Positions 29,871 to 42,800 of a DNA stretch of 64,000 bases are shown one piece after another. The notes below the pieces were generated by a model that had not been told where the DNA came from, made no database searches, and was given only the letters and a program-made list of their open reading frames with translations. The translations under genes and the position numbers were made by a program. Origin of the DNA: Nematostella vectensis (Eukaryota; Cnidaria; Anthozoa; Actiniaria; Edwardsiidae). Each line of letters opens with the position of its first letter. Within the stretch, counting starts at the first letter, position 1. The DNA is taken from assembly GCF_932526225.1 (NCBI RefSeq), contig NC_064035.1:19767969-19831968 (forward strand). The letters are read 5' to 3'.

Positions 29871-32173
29871 GCGCTACAAGCCATAGACGAGCTTCAGGTA
29901 CAAGCCATAGACGAGTGTGCGCTACAAGCCATAGACGAGTGTGCGCTACAAGCCATAGACGAGCGTGCGCTACAAGCCATAGATGAGCGTGCGCTACAAG
30001 CCATAGACGAGCGTGTGCAACAACCCATAGACGAGCGTGCGCTACAAGCCATAGACGAGTGTGTGCTTCAAGCCATAGACGAGTGTGTGCTACAAGCCAT
30101 AGACGAGCGTGTGCTACAAGCTATAGACGAGTGTGTGCTACAAGCCATAGACGAGTGTGCGCTACAAGCCATAGACGAGCGTGCGCTACAAGCCATAGAC
30201 GAGCGTGCGCTACAAGCCATAGACGGGTGTGTGCTACAAGCCATAGATGAGTGTGCGCTACAAGCCATAGACGAGTGTGCGCTACAAGCCATAGACGGGT
30301 GTGTGCTACAAGCCATAGATGTGTGTGCGCTACAAGCCATAGACGAGCGTGTGCTACAAGCCATAGATGAGCGTGTGCTACAAGCCATAGACGAGTGTGC
30401 GCTACAAGCCATAGACGAGTGTGCGCTACAAGCCATAGACGAGTGTGCGCTACAAGCCATAGACGAGTGTGCGCTACAAGCCATAGACGAGTGTGCGCTA
30501 CAAGCCATAGACGAGTGTGCGCTACAAGCCATAGACGAGTGTGTGCTATAAGCCATAGACGAGCGTGTGCTACAAGCCATAGACGAGTGTGCGCTACAAG
30601 CCATAGACGAGCGTGTGCTACAAGCCATAGACGAGTGTGCGCTACAAGCCATAGACGAGCGTGTGAAACAAGCCATAGATGAGTGTGCGCTACAAGCCAT
30701 AGACGAGTGTGCGCTACAAGTCATAGACGAGTGTGCGCTACAAGCCATAGACGAGCGTGTGCTACAAGCCATAGACGAGCGTGTGCTACAAGCCATAGAC
30801 GAGTGTGCGCTACAAGCCATAGACGAGTGTGCGCTACAAGCCATAGACGAGCGTGCGCTACAAGCCATAGACGAGCGTGCGCTACAAGCCATAGACGAGT
30901 GTGCGCTACAAGCCATAGACGAGTGTGCGATACAAGCCATAGACGAGTGTGTGCTACAAGCCATAGATGAGTGTGTGCTGAAGCCATAGACGAGTGTGCG
31001 CTACAAGCCATAGATGAGTGTGCGCTACAAGCCATAGACGAGTGTGCGCTACAAGCCATAGATGAGTGTGCGCTACAAGCCATAGACGAGTGTGCGCTAC
31101 AAGCCATAGACGAGTGTGCGCTACAAGCCATAGCCGAGCGTGTGCTACAAGCCACAGACGAGTGTGTGCAACAAGCCATAGACGAGCGTGTGCTACAAGC
31201 CATAGACGAGTGTGCTACAAGCCATAGACGAGTGTGCGCTACAAGTCATAGACGAGTGTGCGCTACAAGCCATAGACGAGCGTGCGCTACAAGCCATAGA
31301 CGAGTGTGCGCTACAAGCCATAGACGAGTGTGCGCTACAAGCCACAGACGAGCGTGTGCTACAAGCCATAGACGAGTGTGTGCTACAAGCCATAGATGAG
31401 TGTGTGCTGAAGCCATAGACGAGTGTGCGCTACAAGCCATAGATGAGTGTGCGCTACAAGCCATAGACGAGTGTGCGCTACAAGCCATAGATGAGTGTGC
31501 GCTACAAGCCATAGACGAGTGTGCGCTACAAGCCATAGACGAGTGTGCGCTACAAGCCATAGACGAGCGTGTGCTACAAGCCATAGCCGAGCGTGTGCTA
31601 CAAGCCATAGATGAGTGTGCGCTACAAGCCATAGACGAGTGTGCGCTACAAGCCATAGACGAGTGTGCGCTACAAGCCATAGACGAGCGTGTGCTACAAG
31701 CCATAGCCGAGCGTGTGCTACAAGCCATAGACGAGCGTGTGCTACAAGCCATATACGAGTGTGCGCTACAAGCCATAGCCGAGCGTGTGCTACAAGCCAC
31801 AGACGAGTGTGTGCAACAAGCCATAGACGAGCGTGTGCTACAAGCCATAGACGAGTGTGCGCTACAAGTCATAGACGAGTGTGCGCTACAAGCCATAGCC
31901 GAGCGTGTGCTACAAGCCATAGACGAGTGTGCGCTACAAGTCATAGACGAGCGTGTGCTAAAAGCCATAGACGAGCGTGTGCTACAAGCCATAGACGAGT
32001 GTGCTACAAGCCATAGACGGGTGTGCGCTACAAGTCATAGACGAGTGTGTGCTATAAGTCATAGACGAGTGTGCGCTACAAGCCATAGAAAAGCGTGTGC
32101 TACAAGCCATAGACGAGTGTGCGCAACAAGCCATATATGAGTGTGCGCTACAAGCCATAGACGAGTGTGCGCT
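29871..32173 (+). repeat. 24-bp satellite array
   Basis: About 96 copies of a 24-bp unit (CTACAAGCCATAGACGAGTG plus TGCG). Variants are GAC/GAT, GTGTGCG/GCGTGTG, and CATAGCC or CACAGAC. Since 24 is a multiple of three, long false frames open on both strands (repeated LQAIDECA, SHRRVCAT, MACSAHSS). A unit shortened by three bases (GTGCTGAAGCC) occurs near 30981 and again near 31410 with the same neighbours, so a block of about 429 bp was duplicated as a whole. The array lies between the FGF and the secreted-peptide gene, outside any exon I can define. Confidence 0.95.
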
Positions 32174-33125
32174 GGCTTTTAGCCCTGTAATATTCAAGTT
32201 TGACCAGGAACAAATTGAAACAGTAGCTGTCTCCAAAACGCTTTATTTTCTGATTTAGAAATTAACATACTATAAGACCCGAAATATCCAAGCACAGCAG
32301 TATCCAATTCATCAAAGCCGCACGTTCTTATGGGATAGACATGCAGAATTACAGCCTACTAGAGCCCAGTCTCCACAGGGTGCCAAGTGTACAAGTGCTC
32401 AGGGATGGACCGTCTATTAGAGCCTAGCCCCACTCAGGCATCAAGTGCGCAAGTGCTCATGGGATAGACATTTCTTTTCTTTAGCGGGAAAAACACTGCA
32501 AACAGGGCCAGTGGCGGGAGAATGTTATGCAAAAGGGCAAAAACATCTCACAGTTTTCAATATTCTGCGAACACTCGCGCACGATTTCTAACTGCAAAAT
32601 CGCATTGTGGTGCCGTCATTCAAAATTCTTTAAGCACTGAAATGGTATCACGCCATTCCGTAAGGCGCTGACGAATCAAAAAGCACCAAATGTAATTCCG
32701 TTCGATTGAACCATGGAAGCCAAAAACCGGTGTAGCAGAACATTGAAAGTGGCAGTAATGCTGATGCTGTTTGCACCGAAAAGTATTTCATATAATTCTA
32801 TAGTCTGTGGCGAAAGCAATGCAGAGACGGTCTTAAGATAGGTACTTTATTAAAACTTCTATAGATACATCTTTAATAACATATAGCTGCGACCCGGCTA
32901 GAAGTTGTTCTTAAGAAGTAAACTACGTCCACATTAACTGGGTGTTCGGATTAAGTGAGGTCCTACACGGTTTAAAGCTTCGGAAAGGTGATAAAGTGTC
33001 CGTGATAACCAGGGGGGGCTCTAAATTAATTTAAATGCCTTCCGTAGACACTTTGTATAGGAACAAGCATTTTTTTCTGTACTAAGTATCTGCCTCAGTG
33101 TTGTACGCTGACCAGTGAGCGATGT
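32174..33125. other. 3' region of the secreted-peptide gene
   Basis: Contains two diverged copies of a roughly 95-bp unit (32330-32475, sharing CAAGTGCTCA and GGGATAGACAT) and a candidate minus-strand poly(A) signal at 32846-32851. Otherwise nothing is recognised. Confidence 0.5.
32846..32851 (-). promoter_or_regulatory. Candidate poly(A) signal of the secreted-peptide gene
   Basis: AATAAA on the minus strand, 275 bases past the stop codon at 33126. Confidence 0.35.
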
Positions 33126-34141
33126 TCAGCAGACGCAAGGGCGGCGTGGTCGCGGGGCTCGTGAAAAGTGACATGGAGGTTGTGCGCATGACACTTGGCG
33201 GGACTGCCATCCCGTCGAACAGTCGCACTGCAATCAAAGTGCAGAATGTTCTTTTTATTCATGCTACGACTACAAGGACAGACAGATAGTTTAAAAATTC
33301 AAGAGTGATATGAACTCAAGTAAAAATTTTGTCAGGCAAGTGCTGTTTGGCAAAACTAGAAAGGGAACGTTAGTAGGATTTGATGGTTTTATTACAAGCC
33401 GATTCTGAGTTCATTAGCAAGTGAACGACGCTTTATCTCTGGCTACAGCGGACAACGAGCGACCCCGCCCTAAAAACAGTTAATAAGGCACTGATTCTAC
33501 CAAAAACAAATTGTATTGTATGATAAATGTCGATCAAAGATGTCACTTGGACAGAACGCAGCTTACCTCGTCCCAATCGGAGACGATGTAATAACCCAGA
33601 CTTCCTAAAAACAGAAAACATAAAAAATCAGACCATTTTTTGATCGATAGACTATTTAAATAGCAAAAGGGTAGAGAAAAAAAAACTGTCTAACTGTTCA
33701 CAATCACGTTGAACTTAATTAACCGTTACATAGAGGCTAAGGCATTGAAAGATGTTTAGAACTGTTTAGCTGTACATTTTATAACGTCTGCTTGGAAGTT
33801 TTCAAAGACTAATAATTTATGAATTTTATTTTTCCTCTCACGCTGTAACAAAACAGTGGATTCCTTGTCATTTCGTACTTACGTCTTTCTCTCAATAAGC
33901 TGGCAACATCATTTTCGGATACTTCTAAAAAGACAAAATACAGGCTTAGCGGATAATCAACTTGTACGGGTAGTCTACGAGGGTACTTGTATTAAGCAAA
34001 ATAACGGCCATAAAAAGGCTTACGTTAGATCAGAAGCACGATGCGAAATCTGTTTTGCTTACCACTAACACTGGGAAGTCGGCACTGCGCCAACTCAATA
34101 ACGACCAAAGCCAGGAGTAGCACTTGAATTAAGCTTTTCAT
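33126..34141 (-). CDS. Small secreted cysteine-rich peptide with a TSP1-like segment
   Basis: Three coding exons (34141-34063, 33604-33567, 33227-33126 with stop TGA) join in agreeing phase through GT-AG sites to give 72 residues. The first 20 residues (MKSLIQVLLLALVVIELAQC) are a clear signal peptide. The mature part is about 52 residues and carries six cysteines after residue 39, spaced C-x1-C-x10-C-x4-C-x11-C-x1-C, with a WDECDCSTGWQSRQVSC stretch that recalls the start of a thrombospondin type-1 repeat. Arg and Pro are abundant near the end. A TATA-like sequence (CTTTTATAAGAG near 34194-34205) lies about 55-65 bases upstream of the start codon. The role is unknown. It could be a signalling, defence or nematocyst peptide, but nothing here decides between these. 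Confidence 0.72.
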
Positions 34142-35500
34142 CTTGCTCGTCTGCCTTACTCTCGGTGTCCGCTACTCGGGTGTTCGTGGAGGGCTTTTAT
34201 AAGAGCGTGAAAGGTCGACAGGTGCAAACCACTTGCCTAAAGGGAGGACAATTAGGCCACAACCAAACCTCTGATTAAAGTCATGATCACATTTTCTAGC
34301 CATTTCGAGTAAACTACGTATTCCGTTCGAGCCGTGATAATTGAGCTATTAAAGCGAAGGCAAACACTTGGCCTAGACGCCAACCACCTCCAGTAACCTC
34401 AGAATTGAGCTTTTCATGGTGATTCATGCCCGATTATATCAGTTCAATGACTTGGTCATATCTTTAGATGTGAAGTTAATAACTTGTGGGGCCGATAAAA
34501 TACTGATTCGATAACAGACAATACAACGTCCCCGGTTGAATATCTTGATAGAAAACTTATTTCCTTCAGTATTCGCTTATCTCGACACTTCACTTAGTAA
34601 AACTGATTTTCATTAGGTATTCAACTACAAAATAGAAAAAGTAAACTAGAAAAGTCTGATAACTACATTTAAATTTCTTATTCGGAGATGCAATAGAGAT
34701 TAAGCTTCAAACAAACAGCAAACGATGTGATATGGAAGAAAACGTAGAAATAAACTAGAATTTTTGGCATTTTCAAAAACATCTAATTCACCGATGCTGT
34801 ATAATTTGAGTTTCAAATAAACAGCAAATGCGCAACAAGGAAAGAAAAAAGATTAGAAATGCCGAGTGAGAATGAAGTTCATGGAGGCTCATTAGAGGAT
34901 TGGCGTCAAGCTGTCTTGCCTACGACACAGTACACGAGGTGTTAATGACGCCGCGATATCATGCCCCATTAACGAAAAGAGCTCTAAATGAACATCGCGC
35001 AAACCAATTCAACGAAGAAGTACCTACACTTTCTATGTAAACCCCGGGGAAATGGTAATACATACTTACCGCCCTGTTTCCTTTTTTACAACGGCGTTTA
35101 AGTTCAAAGTTATTTTGAAAAAATAAAATACAAAAATACACATCTACCGTCGTCAAAAGAATGATAAAAGCATAAGTAAAACCAACGATAAAAACATAAT
35201 AATAATCCATAAAGGATGCAGAAAGTAAGTATGGAAATACCGTAGAGTATTTCCTTTATCCCTGCCGGCGTGTTTTCGTGCTGCAAAAACACCCCCGTTT
35301 TTAATTTAATTCCAATATTTATTATCTGTAGTTATTTATTTTATGCTGCTATTTTAAATGCTGTCAATGCGCCATTTAAGTGCGGGTACTTACAACAAAA
35401 TGTTACAACAAATAATGATAAAACGCTATCAAATAGAAGTTATCACAATTGCTATATGTGATCAAAAAATGCTATTATTTGTTGGAATTGTATCTTCTTA
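34142..35500. other. Upstream region of the secreted-peptide gene
   Basis: Apart from the possible TATA box close to 34200 I see no gene. A near-duplicate phrase (AAACAAACAGCAAACGATGT and AAATAAACAGCAAATGCGCA at about 34710 and 34815) marks a roughly 105-bp diverged tandem pair. Confidence 0.4.
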
Positions 35501-35683
35501 AGCCCCGTGCAAACTGCGCCAGCACCTCCCAGCATTGCTGGCTAGTTTTCGCTCGACTGACATAGGACAAAGAACATGTAAAAATGGGAAATGGACTTTG
35601 TGACAATTCCCTTGGTCTTGTGGTCAGTCGAGCAAGAATCCGCCAGCAATGCTGGCCGGTGCTGGCGCAGTTTGCACGGGGCT
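35501..35683. mobile_element. Harbinger-like foldback MITE
   Basis: Terminal inverted repeats AGCCCCGTGCAAACTGCGCC and its inverse GGCGCAGTTTGCACGGGGCT bound a 183-bp element. The arms extend inward (CAGCATTGCTGG with CCAGCAATGCTG, CGACTGAC with GTCAGTCG). TTA lies directly on both sides (35498-35500 and 35684-35686), the 3-bp target duplication typical of PIF/Harbinger. No protein is encoded. Confidence 0.75.
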
Positions 35684-35685
35684 TT

Positions 35686-36072
35686 AAGCCAAGTTTAAAC
35701 GTCGTATTATCCATGAGCCGTATTCAATGCAAACATAGTTAGCAATTATCGCCTGGCATCCTTGTCGATACTTTAAACTTGAAGGACTCGCAATTATTTA
35801 GTTTAATGCTATAAACAAACGGATGCTGACTTAAAATATCTCCCGATTACAAGAAGCTTTCTTGTTTTGCTTGTTATGGCGACGCGTTGCTGTGCACGTG
35901 ACTATCAATAAATCGAACAAAGACATGCTTCTTTGAAGTTCGCCGGGTTTCCTAACCAGTCTCCCTCTACTAACCATGATGCAAATGCATACACATAATT
36001 AAATCAAGTCAATTGTTTGATCTCCATTTGCATTGAATACGGCTCATGAAAAATACGTTTGAACTTAGCCTT
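35686..36072. mobile_element. TIR element adjoining the Harbinger-like MITE
   Basis: The left arm (AAGTTTAAACGTCGTATTAT, then CATGAGCCGTATTCAATGCA) matches the inverted right arm (TGCATTGAATACGGCTCATG and CGTTTGAACTTAGCC) over about 48 bases. The length is 387 bp with no transposase. A fragment of the same family lies at 60165-60240 (GGCTAAGTTAAAACGTCGTA, CATGAGCCGAATTCAATGCA). Confidence 0.75.
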
Positions 36073-36559
36073 AGTTAGCAGCTATTCTTTGACATCGCAA
36101 CATGTTAGGGACACGGAGAAGGCGTTCATACTCACCGAAATCCATACTACTCTGAAAAGTCGTGACTTTCTTTTCAGTGATTTATCGTATTATAGCACCA
36201 CGTGACGGGGCGCTTAATAGAATGTTTGCGATAGAAGCACTGAAATTGAAGCAGATCGACTAATGTATAATCAGCCGTTTTAGTTTTGCCTCGAAAAGTC
36301 TATTTTCTGGCCGTTCAAGATGGAGATATAATACACATAATACTTGGAAATGAAGGGCAAAGAGGCTTGAGGAAAACCAAGGGGAGCGGTTTAACAGAGT
36401 ACAACATCAAACAAGGAAGCTATATATCGGTAAAAAACATATTTTCGGCAAGAAAATAATCATTACAAAACATCATGCTGGAACATAGCTTCTTATATTA
36501 ATCCTCAAGCTATCGTGGTTTCTGACAGTGCATGCTCAATCATGAAGAACTGCTGACCA

Positions 36560-36775
36560 ACGCACTAAGCCTATATTACAGTCACTGCTGAGTAGTTTAT
36601 TGAGCCTAAAGTAGTCACTGCTGACGTACTGATTAAGCCTATAGTACAGTCACTGCTAACCAATTAAGTGAGCCGACAGAACATCCACTACTGGCCAATG
36701 AAGTGAGCCGACAGTACATCCACTACTGGCCAATGAAGTGAGCCGGCAGTACATTCACTGCTGGCCAACTCTCAA
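36560..36775. repeat. Diverged 40-45-bp tandem repeat
   Basis: About five degenerate copies of a unit with CACTGCTG, CAATGAAGTGAGCC and ACAGTACATCCACT. It lies in the 3' flank of the zinc-finger gene. Confidence 0.7.
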
Positions 36776-36849
36776 AATTAGTATATTATGTAGGAAGTAA
36801 GAAGTTGTGGTATAATCTTTGAACGCTGATGCTGATCTCTGGAGAAAAA

Positions 36850-39800
36850 CTAAGTGTTGGGATTCTGGAGAGGAAAAGAAAACAAGGTTGAAGGTTAAGA
36901 TTTGGCAAGTGTTCCGTTCAGCCAGCTGATATTAAGAATGGCTAAGCAGGAGATTAGGCCCAAGCCTTTAGCAATTTAATGCATTGCCTAATGGGTAACC
37001 CCCTTTGCAATGCCCCCCATTTGTAGAAAAGTCATTCTATTCCATTAAGTTACCATGTGGATATGTGGCCATATTATTGGCTGAGGAAGTTGGTATATCT
37101 CATCAGCATGCCTGTAACATACCTCATCTGAGCATACCTTTAACATACCTCATCTGAGCATACCTCTAACATACCTCGTCTGAGCATACCTCTAACATAC
37201 CTCATCTGAGCATACCTCTAACATACGTCATCTGAGAATACCTCTAACATACGTCATCTGAGAATACCTCTAACATACGTCATCTGAGAATACCTCTAAC
37301 ATACCTCGTCGGAGCATACCTCTAACATACCTCGTCGGAGCATACCTCTAACATACTGCATCTGAGCATACCTCTAACATACCTCATCTCAGCATACCTC
37401 TAACATACTTCGTCTGAGCATACCTCGTCTGAGAATACCTCTAACATACCTCGTCTGAGCATACCTCTAACATACCGCATCTGAGCATACCTCTAACATA
37501 CCTCATCTGATCATACCTAACATACCTTGGCTGAGCATACCTCTAACATACCTCATCTGAGCATACCTTTAGCATACCTCATCTGAGCATACCTTTAACA
37601 TACCTCATCTGAGCATACCTCTAACATACCTCGTCTGAGCATATCTCTAACATATCTCATCTGAGCATACCTCATCTGAGCATACCTCGTCTGAACATAC
37701 CTCTAACATACCACATCTGAGCATACCTCTAACATACCTCGTCTGAACATACCTCTAACATACCTCGTCTGAGCATACCTCTAACATATCTCGTCTGAAC
37801 ATACCTCTAACATACCTCATCTGAACAGACCTCTAACATACCTCATCTGAGCATACCTCTAACATACTTCGTCTGAGCATACCTCGTCTGAGAATACCTC
37901 TAACATACCTCGTCTGAGCATACCTCTAACATACCTCATCTGAGCATACCTCTAACATACCTCATCTGAGCATACCTCCAACATACCTCATCTGATCATA
38001 TCTAACATACCTCGTCTGAGCATACCTCTAACATACCTCATCTGAGCATACCTTTAACATACCTCATCTGATCATACCTTTAACATACCTCGTCTGAGCA
38101 TACCTCTAACATACCTTTATCATACCTCATCTGAGCATACCTCTAACATACTGCATCTGAGCATACCTCTAACATCCCTCATCTGATCATACCTGACATC
38201 CCTCATCTGATCATACCTAACATACTGCATCTGAGCATACCTCTAAAATACCTCGTCTGAGCATACCTCCAACATACCTAATCTGAGCATACCTCATCTG
38301 AGCATACCTCTAACATACTGCATCTGAGCATACCTCTAACATACCTTATCTGAGCATACCTCTAACATATCTCGTCTGACATATCTCTAACATACCTCAT
38401 CTGAGCATACCTCTAACATATCTCGTCTGATCATACCTCTAACATACCTCGTCTGATCATACCTCTAACATACCTCGTCTGATCATACCTCTAACATTCC
38501 TCGAATGAGCATACCTCATCTGAGCATGTCTAACATATCTCATCTGAGCATACCTCTAGCATACCTCATTTGAGCATACCTCTAACATACCTCGTCTGAG
38601 CATACCTCTAACATACAAGATCTGAGCATACCTCTAACATACCTCGTCTGAGCATACCTCTAACATACCTCATCTGAGCATACCTCTAACATACCTCATC
38701 TGAGCATACCTCTAACATACGTCATCTGAGAATACCTCTAACATACCTCATCTGAGCATACCTCTAACATACCTCATCTGAGCATACCTCTAACATACGT
38801 CATCTGAGCATACCTCTAACATACGTCATCTGAGCATACCTCTAACATACTTCGTCTGAGCATACCTCGTCTGAGCGTATCTCTAACATATCTCATCTGA
38901 GCATACCTCATCTGAGCCTTCCCTTATAACATACCTCGTCTGAACATACCTCTAACATCTGAGCATACCTCTAACATACCTCGTCTGAACATACCTCTAA
39001 CATACCTCATCTGAGCATACCTCTAACATACCTCGTCTGAACATACCTCTAACATACCTCATCTGAGCATACTTCTAACATACCTCATCTGAGCATACCT
39101 CTAACATACTTCGTCTGAGCATACCTCGTCTGAGCATATCTCTAACATATCTCATCTGAGCATACCTCATCTGAGCATACCTCTAACATACCTCGTCTGA
39201 GCATACCTTTAACATACCTCATCTGAGCATACCTCTAACAAACTGCATATGAGCATACCTCTAACATCCCTCATCTGATCATACCTGACATCCCTCATCT
39301 GATCATACCTAACATACTGCATCTGAGCATACCTCTAAAATACCTCGTCCGAGCATACCTCTAACATACTCTGAGCATACCTCATCTGAGCATACCTCTA
39401 ACATACTGCATCTGAGCATACCTCTAACATACCTCATCTGAGCATACCTCTAACATACCTCGTCTGAACATACCTAACATACTGCATCTGAGCATACCTC
39501 TAAAATACCTCGTCTGAGCATACCTCTAACATACCTCATCTGATCATACCTAACATACCTCGTCTGTGCATACCTCAACATACCTCATCTGAGCTTACCA
39601 CTAACATAACTCGTCTGAGCATACCTCTAACATACCTCGTCTGAGCATACCTCTAACATACCTCATCTGAGCTGGGCAGGTTCTGCATCCTGTACTGCAG
39701 TAGGGCCTGAGTCAACACGTTTGACACCTGTAGGGCTACTGATGCATCTTCCTCCGAGCTTACCAGCTTTCCCTGAGGAACAACCACCACAATAATCATA

Positions 39801-42800
39801 AAAGCTGTTTAACAAATGCCTAGCGAGGTTATATACTCTGCATCAATGCTTCAAGAGTGAGTGATTTTGCATTACGGCTGTATTAAGTAAGATTTAATGA
39901 TCGAATGCGCTACTACATAAACATTATCATTACCATCATACCTGGATAAGCAACCACGAACCTTACAACTGCGTTATTTACCAAGTTTAGAATGTCTGTT
40001 GAGGAAAAGGAACACATCTTACCAGTTCTCCCAGTCCTTTGATAAACTCTTGATTAGCCACATTAGACTTGCGTGGAGCTGGTTGTTGTGTTCCACTGGT
40101 GGGTGGGGCCGTATATGGGGGCGGCCCACTTGTAGATGGGTTAGCGTATGAGGCCCCATGATCTCTTTGCTGGTGACAGAACATGCATTTGGCTGTTACA
40201 AAACTTGGTGGAGACACTCAAAGAGGTGCCTAAATCCTTCACATAATGACTAGTTGATGTCATTGAATTTGCACATAATACTCAAAGGGGCTTAAGATTT
40301 AAATCTATAGAGTCTCACCACACTGGTCTGCTGTTGGCTTGCAGGCTGGTAGCTGTAGGGATGGGAGTAGCTTTGGTTGTAATTATAGTGCTGCTGTTGC
40401 GACTCTTGTTGAGGATGGAACGCCTCTCTTGGCAGCAAGGAGTTACTAAGAAGTGGCCAAACATTAGCAATAGGGGGATGAAGGGGAAATACACTATATG
40501 GTGTAGCTTTACGTACCTTTGGCTAGAACCAGCATAGGTATCATTAGGAGCATAGCTTCTTCGCTGATAGCTACTCCCCATGAGAGATGGATATTGTTGC
40601 GACTGGGAACTCTGGTGCCAGCCTCTACCTCTACCACCTCTACCCTGATCATTTGGCTGACCCCTCATGCCACGCCCACGTCCCCTTGTGTCCCCATAAC
40701 TTTGTTGGCTGTTGTTGTCATATTGCTGGGGGTTGGTGGCTTTGTATCCTGTGTTACTGTTGCCACGGTGTCCATATGAATTGTTTGTTTGTCCTCCTCT
40801 CATGTGATTGCCTCTAGCCCCTCTTCCTCTCCCAGAAACTCCTTGTCCTCTGGCTGAAGACCCTTGTCCTCTGCCCATGGTGTTTTGAATAGACGTTCGA
40901 GAAATACTGGTCTGGTTGACAGAAGAGTATGGACTAGCCTCTACTCTTGTCTTGACTTGCTTACGCCCTTCTTTTTGTTCCAGCTTGTAAGCCTCGTCCA
41001 AAAGCCTGCCTGTAAGTTCAGAACGCTTCTTGACATTGGAGCGTACAGCTGTAGCTACTTCGGGGCATTTCTCCTTCTGTGAAGAAAGAAAGTCATTGCA
41101 AAGTCATGAAAGAGAAAAGCAAAATGTCGCAACAGCAGACCTATGTCCAAAATGTCTTTTGTTTCAAGAGGCTCTCAATGACATAGGGTGAAAGAGAGTT
41201 TATAGCTCTTGATACAATATAAATGCATTGGATATTTCAATGAACCATAGGCTCATTGAAGCACTTGTGAAAGTTGAGTAGCAGTATAGTAACTATGGAA
41301 ACACTCGCACTGGGTTCATGTTTTCAGAGCCTTTACTGTGGAACCCTGTGTAGTATGTCCTTAATTTGATTAAGACTCAAATGCATTCAAACAAGAGACA
41401 GAAGTGTGCATCAAATTTCATTCATATCTCATTTTCGTCAATATCATACACTAATGGCAGGAGTACCACAGCCCTATCTCCAAACAGAGGCAGCTTTAAA
41501 ATACCCATAAAACAGGTTACAACATTTCCATACATACACAGCAATGTATGGAAAAAGGGGCCCAAGTTACAGAAACTGAAAAGCTAGTTGCAGGCTTAGA
41601 ATACAGCCCAGAAGAGTTCCTAAATATCCCATTGAAATGCAACTTGCTACAGGCAGCTGCCTTTGAGGATCGATTTGAATCACTTCAGTATTTGGTTACA
41701 CATTTGTCTTTTCACCAGGAATGTAATCATCAGTAAGACATGAGTTAGATAAACACTTTGTGATGAACTCCAGACACGTAAGGCTGATTTAGACAGCACG
41801 ATTTAGTTGTATGCAAGACCTCGACAACCCAAGTCACAGAGTGAGCTTGACTACGAATGTTGTAGTGTGTAATTCAGGGCTAAAACATGTCGTAAGTAGG
41901 TCGCATGAAACTAAATTGTGCTGTATAAATCAGCCTTTAGGCAGGCTTTTAAATCTTGGGTTCAATCTTGGATTTAAAAGCCATGCTGGAGGATCCAACC
42001 CTTTCTTTTTTAGACATAAATTCTAGGTGTACCGGACTACTTGTCATCCAAACATATAAAAGAGTTTCAAGGATTTTCACAAAAAATTACATCCTGAGAA
42101 CAAATGTGTTTGGTATGTATTCAACAAAGCCATGATGGAATTGTTGAATAGTAGGGAACTCACCAGCACATTAAAGCGATGCTTGGCTCCAACAAGGTGA
42201 GGGAACTTCAAGTTGTGGTCAAACTTAGAATCGCACAGTTCACAGTGGTACCTGGGACTTTGGCCTGTCACCTGTATTTCAGTGACATATTCCAGGCCTA
42301 GAAAGACCAGGTAGGAAGAACCAACAACAGCAAATGGGGTGAGAATGGATGTCATTTTCACCACACAGGTTAAGGACATACAGTTATTGATATGATTTGA
42401 ATAAGCTTTCAGATCCAAGGAGTAAATTAGAAGACAAAAATGATGAAATGATTTATTTTAGAATCTTTTACCGACCTCTACTAAGGATAGAACACAAAGC
42501 TACTTGCAGAATTTTTAGAGCACGAAATGCCAATTTGTCAGTCAAACAACCAAACAAATGATCCCACTTGTGACAATGTAGTAAATTTCTGCAAGCAAGC
42601 TAAATGGATTAAAACAAGCTAAATGGATTAAAGCAAGCTAAATATATTAAACCAAGCTAAATCGATTAAATCAAGCTAAATGGATTAAAGCAAGCTAGAT
42701 GGATTAAAGCAAGCTAAATAGATTAAAGCGAGCTAAATGCATTAAAGCAAGCTAAATGAATTAAAGCAAGCTAAATGAATTAAAGCAAGCTAAATGGATT

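Noticed and set aside
29871-32173. Repeat proteins of LQAIDECA or MACSAHSS type
   Set aside because: The 24-bp unit is a multiple of three, and frames are open on both strands at once, with no splice sites or signal sequence.
37100-39661. Possible CRISPR array
   Set aside because: Repeats are directly adjacent without unique spacers, the host is an animal, and the unit is a copy of a splice junction.
40200-40217. Extension of zinc-finger gene exon 8 upstream to include a Cys-x2-Cys pair (AKCMFCH)
   Set aside because: The acceptor at 40188 would break the frame with exon 7; the acceptor at 40170 keeps it. Transcripts could overturn this.
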